From contig JAUWYY010000014.1 in the NCBI GenBank assembly GCA_030615605.1, positions 1-58,751 on the forward strand: 58,751 nt of DNA, in the 5' to 3' direction. How positions within the stretch are numbered: position 1 is the first letter of the stretch; every line of letters starts with the position of its first letter. Made by a program: the position numbers and the translations under genes. Under the pieces are notes generated by a model. That model did not search any database, had not been told where the DNA came from, and saw only the letters and a program-made list of their open reading frames with translations. Origin of the DNA: a bacterium. Lineage in GTDB: Bacteria > Armatimonadota > Zipacnadia > Zipacnadales > Zipacnadaceae. Below are positions 16,264-25,713 of the stretch, in pieces.

Positions 16264-17049
16264 ATGCTCCCTAGGCTGTCGTTGAATAATCCGGTAGTGA
16301 GAGCCTGGCTTAGTGGCTGTGCCACCATGCTGGCGGTTGTGGGAATATCTGCCCTCGTCTTTGTGCTGGTCTCGATTGTGGGGTTGAAGGCCGGGGGCAA
16401 GCAGGTGCTGGTGCCCGAGGTGGTGGGGCAGCCGGAGGCCGAGGCCATGCAGAGACTGGCAAAGGCCGGCCTGGATGGCTATGTGTCGGCTCACCACTAT
16501 CACAGTGAGATTCCCCCAGGGCAGGTGATCAGCAGCACCCCGCGAGCGCTGGCTCGAGTGCGGGCAGGGCGACGAGTGGCACTGGTGATCAGTAGCGGCA
16601 AGCGTAAGATCGCTGTGCCCAATCTCGTCGGACTGGGACTGACCGAAGCCAAGCGCATCCTCACAGACACAGCACTGGCGGTGGGGCAGGTAACCCGCCG
16701 GCATAGCGATCAGCCCGCAGGTCAGGTTGTCGGTCAGGAACCGGCTGTGGGCCGGAAGCTGGCCCGGGGCGAGAAGGTCGGCTTGGTGGTCAGTGGCGGC
16801 CCCCACTTCGGCCAACTGCTGGGACCGGATGGCGAGGTGATGCTGCTGCGCCGGTTGCGCGTGGTGGTGCCGGTTGGCCCGATTGTCCAGCGCGTGCGCA
16901 TCACCCTGACTGGTGGTCAGCAGGTGAGAACTATCTACGATCGCATACATCGCCCCGGTGACGAGATTGCGGTGGATTTGGCTGCCGCGCCGGGGGATCG
17001 CGTGGAAGTCTATATTGAGGATCAGCGCGTTGAGCGAATAAGGCTGTAG
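16264..17049 (+). CDS. Membrane-anchored PASTA-domain protein
   Basis: A short cytoplasmic tail and one TM (~20-42, MLAVVGISALVFVLVSIVGL) precede two PASTA repeats: ~48-112 (VPEVVGQPEAEAMQRLAKAGL) and ~117-180 (VPNLVGLGLTEAKRILTDTAL). A beta-rich C-terminal region of unknown fold ends the protein. PASTA domains bind peptidoglycan or muropeptides. There is no kinase or transpeptidase domain, so a structural or sensor role in the wall is inferred. It lies between aroKB and the ECF sigma gene, 46 nt after aroKB. Confidence 0.82.
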   Translation: MLPRLSLNNPVVRAWLSGCATMLAVVGISALVFVLVSIVGLKAGGKQVLVPEVVGQPEAEAMQRLAKAGLDGYVSAHHYHSEIPPGQVISSTPRALARVRAGRRVALVISSGKRKIAVPNLVGLGLTEAKRILTDTALAVGQVTRRHSDQPAGQVVGQEPAVGRKLARGEKVGLVVSGGPHFGQLLGPDGEVMLLRRLRVVVPVGPIVQRVRITLTGGQQVRTIYDRIHRPGDEIAVDLAAAPGDRVEVYIEDQRVERIRL

Positions 17050-17095
17050 CCGCAGTTGTGTCTCCGCCGTCTACCATGAGTACAGGCAAACTACC

Positions 17096-17680
17096 TTGCC
17101 AGCCAACGAATCAGAAATAATTCGTGAGTGTCAGGCAGGCGACACCAGCAGCTTTGATTTGTTGGTCGAAGAACACTACACCCGCGTCTATAACACTGCT
17201 TTGCGCATGCTCGGCGATCCAGATGGCGCTGCCGATGCCACCCAGGCGGCCTTCGTGCGAGCGTTTCGGTCGCTGGAGAGCTTTCGCGGTGATTCGTCTT
17301 TTTCCACGTGGCTGTATCGAATCACAGCGAATGTGTGTCTGGATGAACTGCGCAACCGACCTCAGGAGCCGGTTAGCCTGACCTTTGTCGGTGACGACGA
17401 CCAAGAGCCCCAGGAGCGCAGCATACCAGACGACCGCACAGAGCCGGCTTCCCGCGTCGTTCGCAATGAACGTCAGCGAGTAGTGCATCAGGCCATCCAG
17501 CAGTTATCTGCCGAGCACCGGGTGGTGCTGGTGCTCTACGATCTCGATGGTTGCTCTTATAAGGATACTGCACAGATTCTGAGAATACCGGTGGGCACCG
17601 TGAAATCGCGGCTGAATCGGGCTAGATGTGCGCTGAAGGAAGTGCTTCGACCTGACTTGGAACTTTTTGAGCTGCAGTAG
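17096..17680 (+). CDS. ECF-family RNA polymerase sigma factor
   Basis: Sigma region 2 (~10-80) contains VYNTALRMLGDPDGAADATQ and FRGDSSFSTWLYRITANVCLDELR (-10 recognition). Region 4 (~130-185) contains LSAEHRVVLVLYDLDGCSYKDTA and VPVGTVKSRLNRAR-type HTH (here IPVGTVKSRLNRAR). RpoE/SigW-like. The start is a TTG at 17096; a nearby ATG at 17076 is out of frame and no stronger start is visible. The anti-sigma gene follows by 55 nt, so the pair should be a stress or envelope regulon switch. Confidence 0.9.
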   Translation: MPANESEIIRECQAGDTSSFDLLVEEHYTRVYNTALRMLGDPDGAADATQAAFVRAFRSLESFRGDSSFSTWLYRITANVCLDELRNRPQEPVSLTFVGDDDQEPQERSIPDDRTEPASRVVRNERQRVVHQAIQQLSAEHRVVLVLYDLDGCSYKDTAQILRIPVGTVKSRLNRARCALKEVLRPDLELFELQ

Positions 17681-17735
17681 AGTCATACGGTTAGCACAAT
17701 CGGAGGAGTCTGCTCTGCCAGTCCCGTAACAGATT

Positions 17736-19055
17736 ATGAAGTGTGATAGGTGCCAGGAACAATTTACTGACTATCTGGAAGAGGGTCTGCCCGCCCCGCA
17801 ACGCGAGCAGGTGGCCGCCCACTTGCGCCAGTGCCCGGACTGTGCCAGGGAGCTGGAGGCCTTTCGGCGCACGGTCGCCGCCCTGCGCGGGCTGGAGGCA
17901 GTAGCTCCACCGGCAAACCTGCTGTCCCGCATCAACCGGGCAGTTGCAGCCGAAGCTCCCTCTGTCCAGCCCCGGTTCAGAGTTTCCTGGCAGCATCTGG
18001 GAGCGGCAGCCGCGGCTGCGGCGCTGGTGGTCGGCTTTGTGGCGGTCTTTTCGTATCAGCGCATCGGACCCGTCTCGGAGCGTCTCAGTGGGCAGGTGTC
18101 TGGCACTGTCCAGAGATCCGTCGAGCGGGCAGTTCCTGATGAAGAAAGCCCGGCTGAACTGCCGGAGGCTGGCGAAGAAAAGGCGGCCCCTGCGGCATTG
18201 CCGGCAGCCCCGACAATAGCGAAGCGTGGGCCAGCTGGCCTGCATACGGGTGCGAAAGAGGCCCCTGGCGGCGGACCGCCCGCAGGTGGTGGGGGACCCG
18301 GGATGCCCGGTGCCGGCGCTGACAAGCATGCCGCCGTGCCCAAGACTGAAGGCTGGGAGGAAGATGCAGCGGCTCCCGGGGGAGCGGGCGGGATGCCGGG
18401 ACCGGGAGCTGGAGAGCGCGTGACGCTGGGGAGTGGGTCTTATGGGGGGCCAAGCATGCCGTACGCAGTGGCTTCGGATGAGGCGGGCGCCAGAGTGGTC
18501 ATAACGCCACCCTCGCTGGAGAAGCGCATTGTAGGCGAACCAGTGGAGGTGGGAGTGAGCATTCAGCCGCAGGCCAGCGTAGAGAGTGCGGTGGTTCGGG
18601 TGCAGCCGCAGGGCAGCCTGCGGCTGGTGGACGAGCGGCCTATCATCTACCAGGGCCCGCTGACGGCGGACAAGATCAAGCAGCTTTCCTTTGGCATCAT
18701 CGCCAGCGAAACCGGCACCCAGGAGTGCCTGGTGGAAGTGTCCTCGGAACTACCCGGCGTAGCAGCCTCGACTACTGTGAGTATTCCTGACTTCGAGCTC
18801 CCACCCAAGCATGTCACCACGCAGGTCTTCGAAGATACTCCCCTTGATGAGGCGATTCGGGCCGTTGCCCGCGAGGCAGATGTGAAAGTGACGGTGGGCG
18901 AGGGCCTGGGCCAGAAGCTGATCACTCACGACTTCAGCGAGGGAGTGCCGGGAGAAGCGGCCCTGCGCATTCTCGCTGAACTCGGCGGCTGCCAGTTGGA
19001 TGTTGAGGACGGAACCTATCGCATCTGCTGCCCTGCTGAGGACGATGGCCAGTAG
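17736..19055 (+). CDS. Anti-sigma factor: zinc-finger, TM, and extracytoplasmic STN-like domain
   Basis: Residues 1-45 are a ZAS-type anti-sigma zinc finger (CDRC at 3-6, then H29-x3-C33-x2-C36). One TM follows at ~88-110. A long Pro/Gly/Ala-rich periplasmic linker (~130-230) leads to an Ig-like beta domain (~250-350). Residues ~354-430 closely follow the STN/secretin-N0 pattern: VFEDTPLDEAIRAVARE, then ALRILAELGGCQLDVEDGTYRI, comparable with the N0 domains of the two upstream pilus proteins. The cytoplasmic zinc finger should hold the ECF sigma encoded just upstream, with the STN domain acting as sensor or docking site. Such a fusion is unusual. Confidence 0.85.
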   Translation: MKCDRCQEQFTDYLEEGLPAPQREQVAAHLRQCPDCARELEAFRRTVAALRGLEAVAPPANLLSRINRAVAAEAPSVQPRFRVSWQHLGAAAAAAALVVGFVAVFSYQRIGPVSERLSGQVSGTVQRSVERAVPDEESPAELPEAGEEKAAPAALPAAPTIAKRGPAGLHTGAKEAPGGGPPAGGGGPGMPGAGADKHAAVPKTEGWEEDAAAPGGAGGMPGPGAGERVTLGSGSYGGPSMPYAVASDEAGARVVITPPSLEKRIVGEPVEVGVSIQPQASVESAVVRVQPQGSLRLVDERPIIYQGPLTADKIKQLSFGIIASETGTQECLVEVSSELPGVAASTTVSIPDFELPPKHVTTQVFEDTPLDEAIRAVAREADVKVTVGEGLGQKLITHDFSEGVPGEAALRILAELGGCQLDVEDGTYRICCPAEDDGQ

Positions 19056-19833
19056 CTCGCTGGATACCTCCTGGTGCCCGAGCGAGCTTGCCACCGAAGT
19101 AGTGGGGCACAGCATTCGGTACTGCCCTCGAATAGATTCCACTAACGAGCAGGCCCTGCGTCTGGCTGAGGCGGGTGCCGCCGAAGGGGTGGTAGTCGTC
19201 GCCGACACTCAGACTGCCGGTCGGGGGCGTAGAGGACGGCGCTGGCTGGATGAGCCGGGCCAGGCTTTGCTTTTTTCCGTGCTGCTGCGCCCGACTTGCG
19301 AGCAGAGCCAGGTGGCTATCCTATCGCTGGGAGCTGCCGCTGCCTGCGCAGAATCACTTGCCTCTGAGTATTCGTTCCCCGTTACCACCAAGTGGCCTAA
19401 TGATCTGCTCATCGCCGGCGACAAAGTTGGCGGTATCCTGCTGGAGCAGCGCGGTGGTGCGGTGGTGGTGGGGGTGGGCTTGAATGTCAACGGCCGACCC
19501 GAGTCGCTGCAGGCCCAGGTCGGGACTGCCCTGACCACTTTGGAGAAGCATTATGGCGCACCGCTGCCCCGCAAGGAGGTGCTGGTGGGTATACTTGAGA
19601 AGATTGATGATATCTACCAGCAATTTCAGGCTGGTGGGCTGGCAGAAGTGGTGGATCGGTATCGCCGATTTGAAAGCGTGTTTGGCCGCAGGGTCTGTGT
19701 TCATGTGGGGCAAGAGGTGGTCTGCGGGACGGCGACGGCCCTCACTGACAGCGGGACTTTGCTGGTCCACACGGCCGAGGGCGAATGCGAGATTGCAGCC
19801 GGCGAGGTGGAGCTGGTCGCAGGAAGCGAATAG
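19045..19833 (+). CDS. birA: Biotin--[acetyl-CoA carboxylase] ligase (class I, no HTH)
   Basis: Attaches biotin to the AccB lysine. Motifs: STNEQALRLAEAG (Ser/Thr-Asn at biotin site), QTAGRGRRGRRWLDE (biotinyl-AMP loop), TKWPNDLLIAGDKVGGILLE and VVVGVGLNVN. The C-terminal SH3-like cap (~215-262) is present. No N-terminal DNA-binding domain exists, so it is an enzyme only and not a repressor. ATG 19045 overlaps the anti-sigma gene end by 11 nt. Its substrate accB is 6 kb downstream. Confidence 0.93.
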   Translation: MASSSLDTSWCPSELATEVVGHSIRYCPRIDSTNEQALRLAEAGAAEGVVVVADTQTAGRGRRGRRWLDEPGQALLFSVLLRPTCEQSQVAILSLGAAAACAESLASEYSFPVTTKWPNDLLIAGDKVGGILLEQRGGAVVVGVGLNVNGRPESLQAQVGTALTTLEKHYGAPLPRKEVLVGILEKIDDIYQQFQAGGLAEVVDRYRRFESVFGRRVCVHVGQEVVCGTATALTDSGTLLVHTAEGECEIAAGEVELVAGSE

Positions 19834-19949
19834 GCGCGGGCGGACATGTTCTGAGTAAGGGCAAGCCGTGAACCGGCCTTACCAGCGTAACGGCACAGTT
19901 CCACCACTGCCTGCCGTGATGAGACTGTGATCGGTGGCGGTCACTTCCT

Positions 19950-21848
19950 ATGTCACGACCTCCAAGCGACAGAACGATGTGCGGACTGCGGTGGCTGGCG
20001 ATGCTGGCCATCCTGGGCTGGCCTGGGCCGGCAACGGCGTCGGTAGGGCCGAAGCTGCTGGCCGGCTGCCGGTTGCTAGGACAGGGTGAGTTGGCCGGTG
20101 CTGCCCGGCAGTTTGAGGCTGCTTACCAGCAGGACAGCCGCTGCGCCCAGGCGCGAGCGGGACTCGGCACGGTGCATCTGCTGCAGGGCGATAGCCAGCA
20201 GGCAGTAGCTGACTTTCAGGCTGTGGCCGCATTGGCCCCCACCTCGTCGTTGGGAGGGCTGGGCCTGGTGGTGGCTTATTACCAGCTTGGTGATGATCAG
20301 GCTGGCTTGAGGATCTGTGATGAGCTGCTGAAGGGCGACCTGTCCGGTACTGAGCAAGCTGAAGTCACTGCTGCACTCGCCTATCTGCAGTGCCGTCAGG
20401 GTCTGTATGACAGTGCGCTGGCTGCCGCAGGGCGGGTGCTGGCCGTTGAGCCGACACACCCCCTGGCCCGCTACGTGAAAGCTGCTGTTCTCCTGGCCAG
20501 GCAGCAGTTTGCCGAGGCCGTCGCTGCCACCGAGCAGCCCCTGGCGGGTCCGTCGCTGTGTGGTTTGCTGGCAAGTGATTGCTTGTTTGCTCCACAAACG
20601 TACTACGCGCAAAGCCATCCGCTTGCCGAGGTTGTTCCCCCCCCCATAACTGTGGCTGCATTGCCCGAAGGTGGAGAAGGGCTTCTGCACCAGGAACCGG
20701 ATTTCCAGATTACCTCGCCGCGCCACGGCTCGACCGTGTCGGAGAATGTGCGAGTACGCTTGCAGGTCAGAGGCAAGCTGGAAATCAACTATGTGGCGGT
20801 GCTGCTGGGCGAGAGGTTTGTAGGGATGAGCAATCAGATGCCGTTTGGTTTGACCGTGACAACGGCGGGCATCGGGGATGGCTGGCAGCAGTTGCGGGCT
20901 GACGCTTATGACAGAGATGGAAATATCCTGCGCACGGCCACGGTGGGAGTGGTCGTGGCTAAGGGAAATCGCACGCTGACCCCTCAGGAACTGCATGCCC
21001 GTCAGATGACAACTGAGTTGCTGCGGCCCTATCTGTTACTTCAGCCGCATCCAGGGCTGTGGGAGCACCTGCGCGGGCGCGTCTGGCAGGCCCAGGGAGT
21101 ATATGAGCGGGCTGTAGATGACTACGAGCAGGCTTTCATCAAGTCGCCGCAGTTGCCCCGACTGCGCGGGGATTTGCTGGCGGCCTACCAGCAGGTAGGC
21201 GTTCCTACAAGGGGTTCACCCAGCGAACTGCATCAGTTGGGTCTTATGGGGCGGGCGGTTGCGCTTACCTTCGATGATGGACCGCATCCTAAGATCACGC
21301 CCTGGATACTTGCCCATCTAGATCGGGTGGGCGCCACGGCCACCTTCTTTCTGGTGGGTAAGCAGGTTGATTTGTATCCTGAATTGGCCCGCGAGATTGT
21401 GACTAGAGGACACACAGTAGCGTCACATTCATATACTCACCGCGACATGCGCCGGTTGCCTGCGCTGGAAGTTGAACGCGAGCTGGTGCGCAGCCGCGCG
21501 GCCATTCGCCGGGCTGCCGGCGTCAACGTTACTCTGTTCCGGCCGCCCGGGGGCCACTATGATGAGGCCGTCCGCCAGGCTACCGGGCTTTGGGGCTACG
21601 CCACAGTCTTCTGGACAGCTAACATTAGCAACTACGCCGGGCAGCCGGCTCACTATGTGAAGAGCGGGTTGCTAGGGGATATACAGCCCAGCGGCGTCTG
21701 TCTGCTGCACAATGGCGAGGATGAGACAGTGCAGATTCTGCCGGATTTGCTGCAGGAACTAAAGCGGCGCGGATTCAAGATGGTCCCGCTGCCCGGCAGC
21801 CGCCCAGGCGCCACACTGGCAGCCAGCCAGGGGGGCGATGGGCTATGA
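19950..21848 (+). CDS. Exported TPR protein with Ig-like domain and polysaccharide deacetylase (NodB) domain
   Basis: A signal-type N-terminus (~10-31) is followed by TPR-like helical repeats (~35-200) and an Ig-like beta domain (~245-330: ITSPRHGSTVSENVRV). A further TPR-like pair (~360-410) precedes a C-terminal CE4/NodB domain (~435-615). Catalytic motifs are LTFDDGPHP (Asp pair), HSYTHRDM (metal His residues) and RPPGGHYD. It probably removes N-acetyl groups from peptidoglycan or an exopolysaccharide in the periplasm. An alternative start is ATG 19977. The stop overlaps the next gene by 4 nt (ATGA), coupling it to a glycoside hydrolase. Confidence 0.85.
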   Translation: MSRPPSDRTMCGLRWLAMLAILGWPGPATASVGPKLLAGCRLLGQGELAGAARQFEAAYQQDSRCAQARAGLGTVHLLQGDSQQAVADFQAVAALAPTSSLGGLGLVVAYYQLGDDQAGLRICDELLKGDLSGTEQAEVTAALAYLQCRQGLYDSALAAAGRVLAVEPTHPLARYVKAAVLLARQQFAEAVAATEQPLAGPSLCGLLASDCLFAPQTYYAQSHPLAEVVPPPITVAALPEGGEGLLHQEPDFQITSPRHGSTVSENVRVRLQVRGKLEINYVAVLLGERFVGMSNQMPFGLTVTTAGIGDGWQQLRADAYDRDGNILRTATVGVVVAKGNRTLTPQELHARQMTTELLRPYLLLQPHPGLWEHLRGRVWQAQGVYERAVDDYEQAFIKSPQLPRLRGDLLAAYQQVGVPTRGSPSELHQLGLMGRAVALTFDDGPHPKITPWILAHLDRVGATATFFLVGKQVDLYPELAREIVTRGHTVASHSYTHRDMRRLPALEVERELVRSRAAIRRAAGVNVTLFRPPGGHYDEAVRQATGLWGYATVFWTANISNYAGQPAHYVKSGLLGDIQPSGVCLLHNGEDETVQILPDLLQELKRRGFKMVPLPGSRPGATLAASQGGDGL

Positions 21849-24151
21849 GACGTCGGAGGCATTGGCTGCTGCTGGGAGCGGCAGTGTCGGCTGCGGTTGC
21901 CGTCCACGCGCTACCAGTCGGCACAGAGCTGGTCAATCTGGAGGCGCGGCCGCATCTGGACGTCAACAGCACGTGCTTCGCGGACTCCTCGTTAGTGGAT
22001 TTCACCAGGCACCTGTCCTCAGCCTTTGCTTCAGGCGGCCTTCTGTCGGTGAACCGGGAGGGGTATTTTTGTACTCCTGACGGCAGCCGAGTCCGCTTTT
22101 GGGGCATCAATGTCGCGAAGGATGCCGTCTTTCAATCTCACGCTACCATTGAGGCAATGGCTGACCTGTTCGCCAGAGCTGGTTTCAACTTGGTGCGACT
22201 GCACCACATTGACGACGTGGGCGGGCTGCTGCCGCGCGAGCGAGCCGGCCAGCCGCAGCGCATTGATCCTGACAAGCTCGATGCGGTTGACTACTGGATT
22301 GCTGCGCTGGGCGAGCGGGGAATTTGGGTCTATCTGGATCTGCTGGACTATCGGACCTTCTGGGAGGAGGAGGGTGTTGCCAATGGCAGCCTGCTGGGGC
22401 GCGGTGCCAAGCCCTATGCTCTATTTTCTGACCGGCTTATTGAGTTGCAGGTCCAGTATGCCCGGCAGTTGCTGGTAGAACACACCAATCCGTACACGGG
22501 CTTGAGTTACGCTGAGGATCCCACTGTTGCTCTGGTTGAGCTGTGCGATGAGAACGGGCTGCTGGCCAGGGAGGATGAGTGGCGACGGATAATGCCGCCC
22601 TATCGCCGCGAGCTTATCCAACGGTGGAATGGCTGGTTGCAGGATAAATATGGTACAACTGAGCAGCTTGTCAGTGCCTGGCGCAGTTCGGGATGCCCTC
22701 AGCCGCTGGCTGGCTTTGAGAGTCTGGCGGCTGGTACGGTGAGTCTGCCAGGGGTGGCGCTGTCCGCTCCTATGAGCGCTGGTCGCCGGGCCGATGCGCG
22801 GAGCTTTGCGGCGCGAGTGCATCGCGAATACTTTCAGCATATGTACCAAGCGCTACGCGGGATGGGCGTGCGGGTGCCGATAAGTGCGGTAACCGACTTT
22901 GAGTATCCGGCCGACCTTTTTGCGGTGGCCTCGGAGTTGGATTTTGTGGCCTCAAATTACTACTTCGCCCATCCCTTGTTCAAGCCAGATCGTCCCAGCG
23001 ATGTGCTGGCCTATTTTGAGTCGGACAACCCCTTGGTGGCGCGCGGGCCAGATACGGCTCGACGGCGGCTGTGCGGGCCGCGAGTGGCGGGCAAGCCCCT
23101 GGTGATTCGCGAGTGGAATGTCTGCTGGCCTAATCCGTATCGGGCCGAGGGCCTTCTGCAGACGGCGCGCTGTGCGGCTGAACAGGATGTTGATGGGATG
23201 ATTCTTTTTTCCTACGGTTATCAGCGGGATTCAGGTAAGCTTTCGTACTTCGATCTATCGGCTGATCCCGGCCGCTGGGGGCTGGCCGGGCTTGCCGGAG
23301 AGATGTTTCGCACTGCGAATATCAAGCACGACTCAACAGTTTGCGTGGTCTTCAGCGATGCTGATCTGTGGCACAGTGGTGACGGGACTCTGGTTGATGA
23401 TATCTATGATCTGGCCGCCGGTGCCCAAGTGAGCAACTGGCTTCCCGGCTGCCCGCGGGTAGCAGCGGACCGCGTCTATCTGCGGCCTGATGCCCGGGAG
23501 CGGGAGAGTGAGATGCTGGCTCGGGTTGTCTCAGGTGATCGCCCGCAAGTTATTGATCATCTTCCCGGTCGAATCCCCGTCCCCCGTTCATACAAGCAGT
23601 TCGCCTTCATCAGCGGGCAGGAAACAGGGGGTGACTCGGCGAAAATTGGTAGTGAGGAAGGGATACTGTCGGTAGGGTCGGGCCAGTTGGATGGTGCGCT
23701 TGCCTGGTGCAGTCTGGACGGAGCGGCGGCGGAGTCTGCGCAGGCTTGGATCCTAAAGCACGTCGGGCGCTGTCGCAATACCGGCCAGCGCAGCCGCCGG
23801 CACTTCGTGAAGGCGGGCAGCAGCATCTATGCACTGCTCGAAGACGGCATTGCGCCCGTACTGACCGGAGGTCGGCGCGCGCAGCAGCCACTGGCAGTAG
23901 CCGTCGCTGGCGAAGATGTGCTGACTGTCTATCAAAGTGGCGGAGTGTGGGAGCTGGTGCGCGACGGCGGGCAGTGGTTCTTCTACTCTGATATGCCGGG
24001 AGTTCAACTGGAGATTCCAGCGCTGCCCCAGCGGGTAGAGGTGACTACATTCACTGAGCTGGCGCAGGAAACGCGCATAGTGAGTCAGCCGCTGACCTAC
24101 CCGCAAGAGGCGCTGCTGGTCAGGGTCTGTGCGGCGCGCAGCGAAGGCTAA
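21845..24151 (+). CDS. Exported GH-A clan glycoside hydrolase (cellulase/GH5-like)
   Basis: A 768-residue protein with a signal peptide (~1-22, ends HALP). The TIM-barrel region spans ~60-470: VRFWGINVAKD, GFNLVRLHHID, DLLDYRTF, and a candidate acid/base Glu near residue 236 (LVELCDENGL). LVIREWNVCWPNPYR near residue 420 is the candidate nucleophile strand. The C-terminal ~250 residues form beta-rich, uncharacterised domains. Substrate unknown. Overlap with the deacetylase gene suggests joint action on one polysaccharide. Family assignment to GH5 is tentative. Confidence 0.75.
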   Translation: MRRRRHWLLLGAAVSAAVAVHALPVGTELVNLEARPHLDVNSTCFADSSLVDFTRHLSSAFASGGLLSVNREGYFCTPDGSRVRFWGINVAKDAVFQSHATIEAMADLFARAGFNLVRLHHIDDVGGLLPRERAGQPQRIDPDKLDAVDYWIAALGERGIWVYLDLLDYRTFWEEEGVANGSLLGRGAKPYALFSDRLIELQVQYARQLLVEHTNPYTGLSYAEDPTVALVELCDENGLLAREDEWRRIMPPYRRELIQRWNGWLQDKYGTTEQLVSAWRSSGCPQPLAGFESLAAGTVSLPGVALSAPMSAGRRADARSFAARVHREYFQHMYQALRGMGVRVPISAVTDFEYPADLFAVASELDFVASNYYFAHPLFKPDRPSDVLAYFESDNPLVARGPDTARRRLCGPRVAGKPLVIREWNVCWPNPYRAEGLLQTARCAAEQDVDGMILFSYGYQRDSGKLSYFDLSADPGRWGLAGLAGEMFRTANIKHDSTVCVVFSDADLWHSGDGTLVDDIYDLAAGAQVSNWLPGCPRVAADRVYLRPDARERESEMLARVVSGDRPQVIDHLPGRIPVPRSYKQFAFISGQETGGDSAKIGSEEGILSVGSGQLDGALAWCSLDGAAAESAQAWILKHVGRCRNTGQRSRRHFVKAGSSIYALLEDGIAPVLTGGRRAQQPLAVAVAGEDVLTVYQSGGVWELVRDGGQWFFYSDMPGVQLEIPALPQRVEVTTFTELAQETRIVSQPLTYPQEALLVRVCAARSEG

Positions 24152-24190
24152 CCATGGCAGCCACTGCAACAAGAGGAGCAGGAGAAAGCG

Positions 24191-25606
24191 ATGACGCCGA
24201 ATAGCGATAACAGCCAGATATCAATCTTTGATTGCGTAAGCCCACTGGATTTTCGGTATTATGGGGCGGATGAGCAACTCAAAGAGCAACTGGCACCGCA
24301 TATGAGCGAGCGGGGCCGGGTCAGGTCGGAAGCGCTGGTCGAAGCAGCGGCGGTTCAGGCGCTGGCTAACCTCGGGGTTTGCTCGCAGCAGATTGCGCAG
24401 GAAGTCCGTGATGCCGTTGAGCGGGTGGCTCCCGAGGTGGTTGCCGAAGAGGAGCGGCGTATCCACCACAATATCCGGGCGCTGGTCAACGTGATGCGCG
24501 CCGAGGTCAGCCCCGATGCCCGGCCCTACATCCATCTGTGCCTGACCAGCTTTGATGTCATTGATACAGCCATGGCCTGGCGCTTCAAGACGGCAACGCA
24601 GGAGGTTGTCGTCCCTTGGCTGTTGGATCTGGAACAGGTGCTGATTGACCTGGCCCGGCGCGAGAAGGACACCCTGCAGATCGGTCGCACCCACGGTCAG
24701 CATGCCGAGCCGATAACATTTGGCTTTGCGGTGGCTGAATATGTCAGCCGGCTGGGCGGCCGCATTGAGGCGGTGCGGGCCACCGCCGATAATCTGCGCG
24801 GGAAGATCAGCGGGGCAGTGGGCGCTTACAACGCCAGCAGTCTACTGCTAGACGATCCCCAGCAGTTTGAGCGGGAGGTCCTGGATCAGTTGGAACTGGC
24901 CGCTTCGCCATATTCCACGCAGATTGTCGAGGCCGAGTTTCTGACGGACTACATTCATGCACTCGTCTCGACGTTTGGCGTTTTGGCCAGTCTGGCCGAT
25001 GATATGCGCCATCTGCAGCGCACCGAGATCGCCGAGGTGGGCGAGGCCTTTGAAAGTGAGCAGGTTGGCTCTTCGACTATGCCGCACAAGCGCAATCCAT
25101 GGAATTTTGAGAACGTCAAGAGTATGTGGAAGGCGTTCGCCCCGCGGATGCAGACGGTCTATGCCGACCAGCTCTCCGAGCACCAACGCGATCTGACCAA
25201 TTCGGCCTCGGGAAGATTTCTGTCGGAGGTTGTGGTGGCGCTGGTTTGTACAACCAAGAGGTTGCATCGAGTGATGAGTCGGCTGGTCACTGACAGTGAG
25301 CGAATGCAGAAGAACTTCGCGACGACCGCCGAGATGGTTCCGGCGGAGCCAGCCTATATCCTGCTGGCGGCTGCCGGCCATCCTGACGCTCACGAGGCAG
25401 TCCGCAAGCTCACTCTGGAGGCCCAGCGCACGGGGCGGCCGTTTGTTGAGCTACTGGCGAGCTCGGAGGAGCTGGCCCCATATCTGCAAGACTTTACCGA
25501 GTCGCAGCGGGCCCTGCTGCGTGACCCCAGCCTTTATACTGGAATTGCGGCCCAAAAGACCGTTGAGGTCTGTAAGATGTGGGAGGAAAGATTGGGGCTG
25601 GCCTGA
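24191..25606 (+). CDS. purB: Adenylosuccinate lyase
   Basis: Cleaves SAICAR and adenylosuccinate in purine synthesis. The superfamily signature GSSTMPHKRNP is present near residue 300, as are RTHGQHAEPITFG and LTSFDVIDTAMA. 471 residues, normal. A purine-rich GAGGAGCAGGAGAAAG precedes the ATG by a few bases. It is separate from purC here by about 3.4 kb. Confidence 0.96.
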   Translation: MTPNSDNSQISIFDCVSPLDFRYYGADEQLKEQLAPHMSERGRVRSEALVEAAAVQALANLGVCSQQIAQEVRDAVERVAPEVVAEEERRIHHNIRALVNVMRAEVSPDARPYIHLCLTSFDVIDTAMAWRFKTATQEVVVPWLLDLEQVLIDLARREKDTLQIGRTHGQHAEPITFGFAVAEYVSRLGGRIEAVRATADNLRGKISGAVGAYNASSLLLDDPQQFEREVLDQLELAASPYSTQIVEAEFLTDYIHALVSTFGVLASLADDMRHLQRTEIAEVGEAFESEQVGSSTMPHKRNPWNFENVKSMWKAFAPRMQTVYADQLSEHQRDLTNSASGRFLSEVVVALVCTTKRLHRVMSRLVTDSERMQKNFATTAEMVPAEPAYILLAAAGHPDAHEAVRKLTLEAQRTGRPFVELLASSEELAPYLQDFTESQRALLRDPSLYTGIAAQKTVEVCKMWEERLGLA

Positions 25607-25675
25607 ACTGCGGTCGAAGTACGCTTCGTTGGGCAACGGTTGCAGCTTAGGTTGGCCCCCTAATGGCCTGAAAAC

Positions 25676-25704
25676 TTGACAGAAGGGCCAATAAACGCTA
25701 TTCT
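25676..25704 (+). promoter_or_regulatory. Near-consensus sigma70 promoter upstream of small ORF and tRNA-Met
   Basis: TTGACA (25676-25681), a 17-nt spacer, TATTCT (25699-25704). The predicted start (~25711) lies only about 3 nt before the ATG at 25714, so a leaderless message is expected. It may also drive the tRNA at 25900. Confidence 0.8.
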
Positions 25705-25713
25705 TTGACTGCT

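Noticed and set aside
16264-17049. PASTA protein considered as a penicillin-binding protein or kinase fragment
   Set aside because: The frame is complete with its own TM; there is no transpeptidase or kinase sequence upstream.
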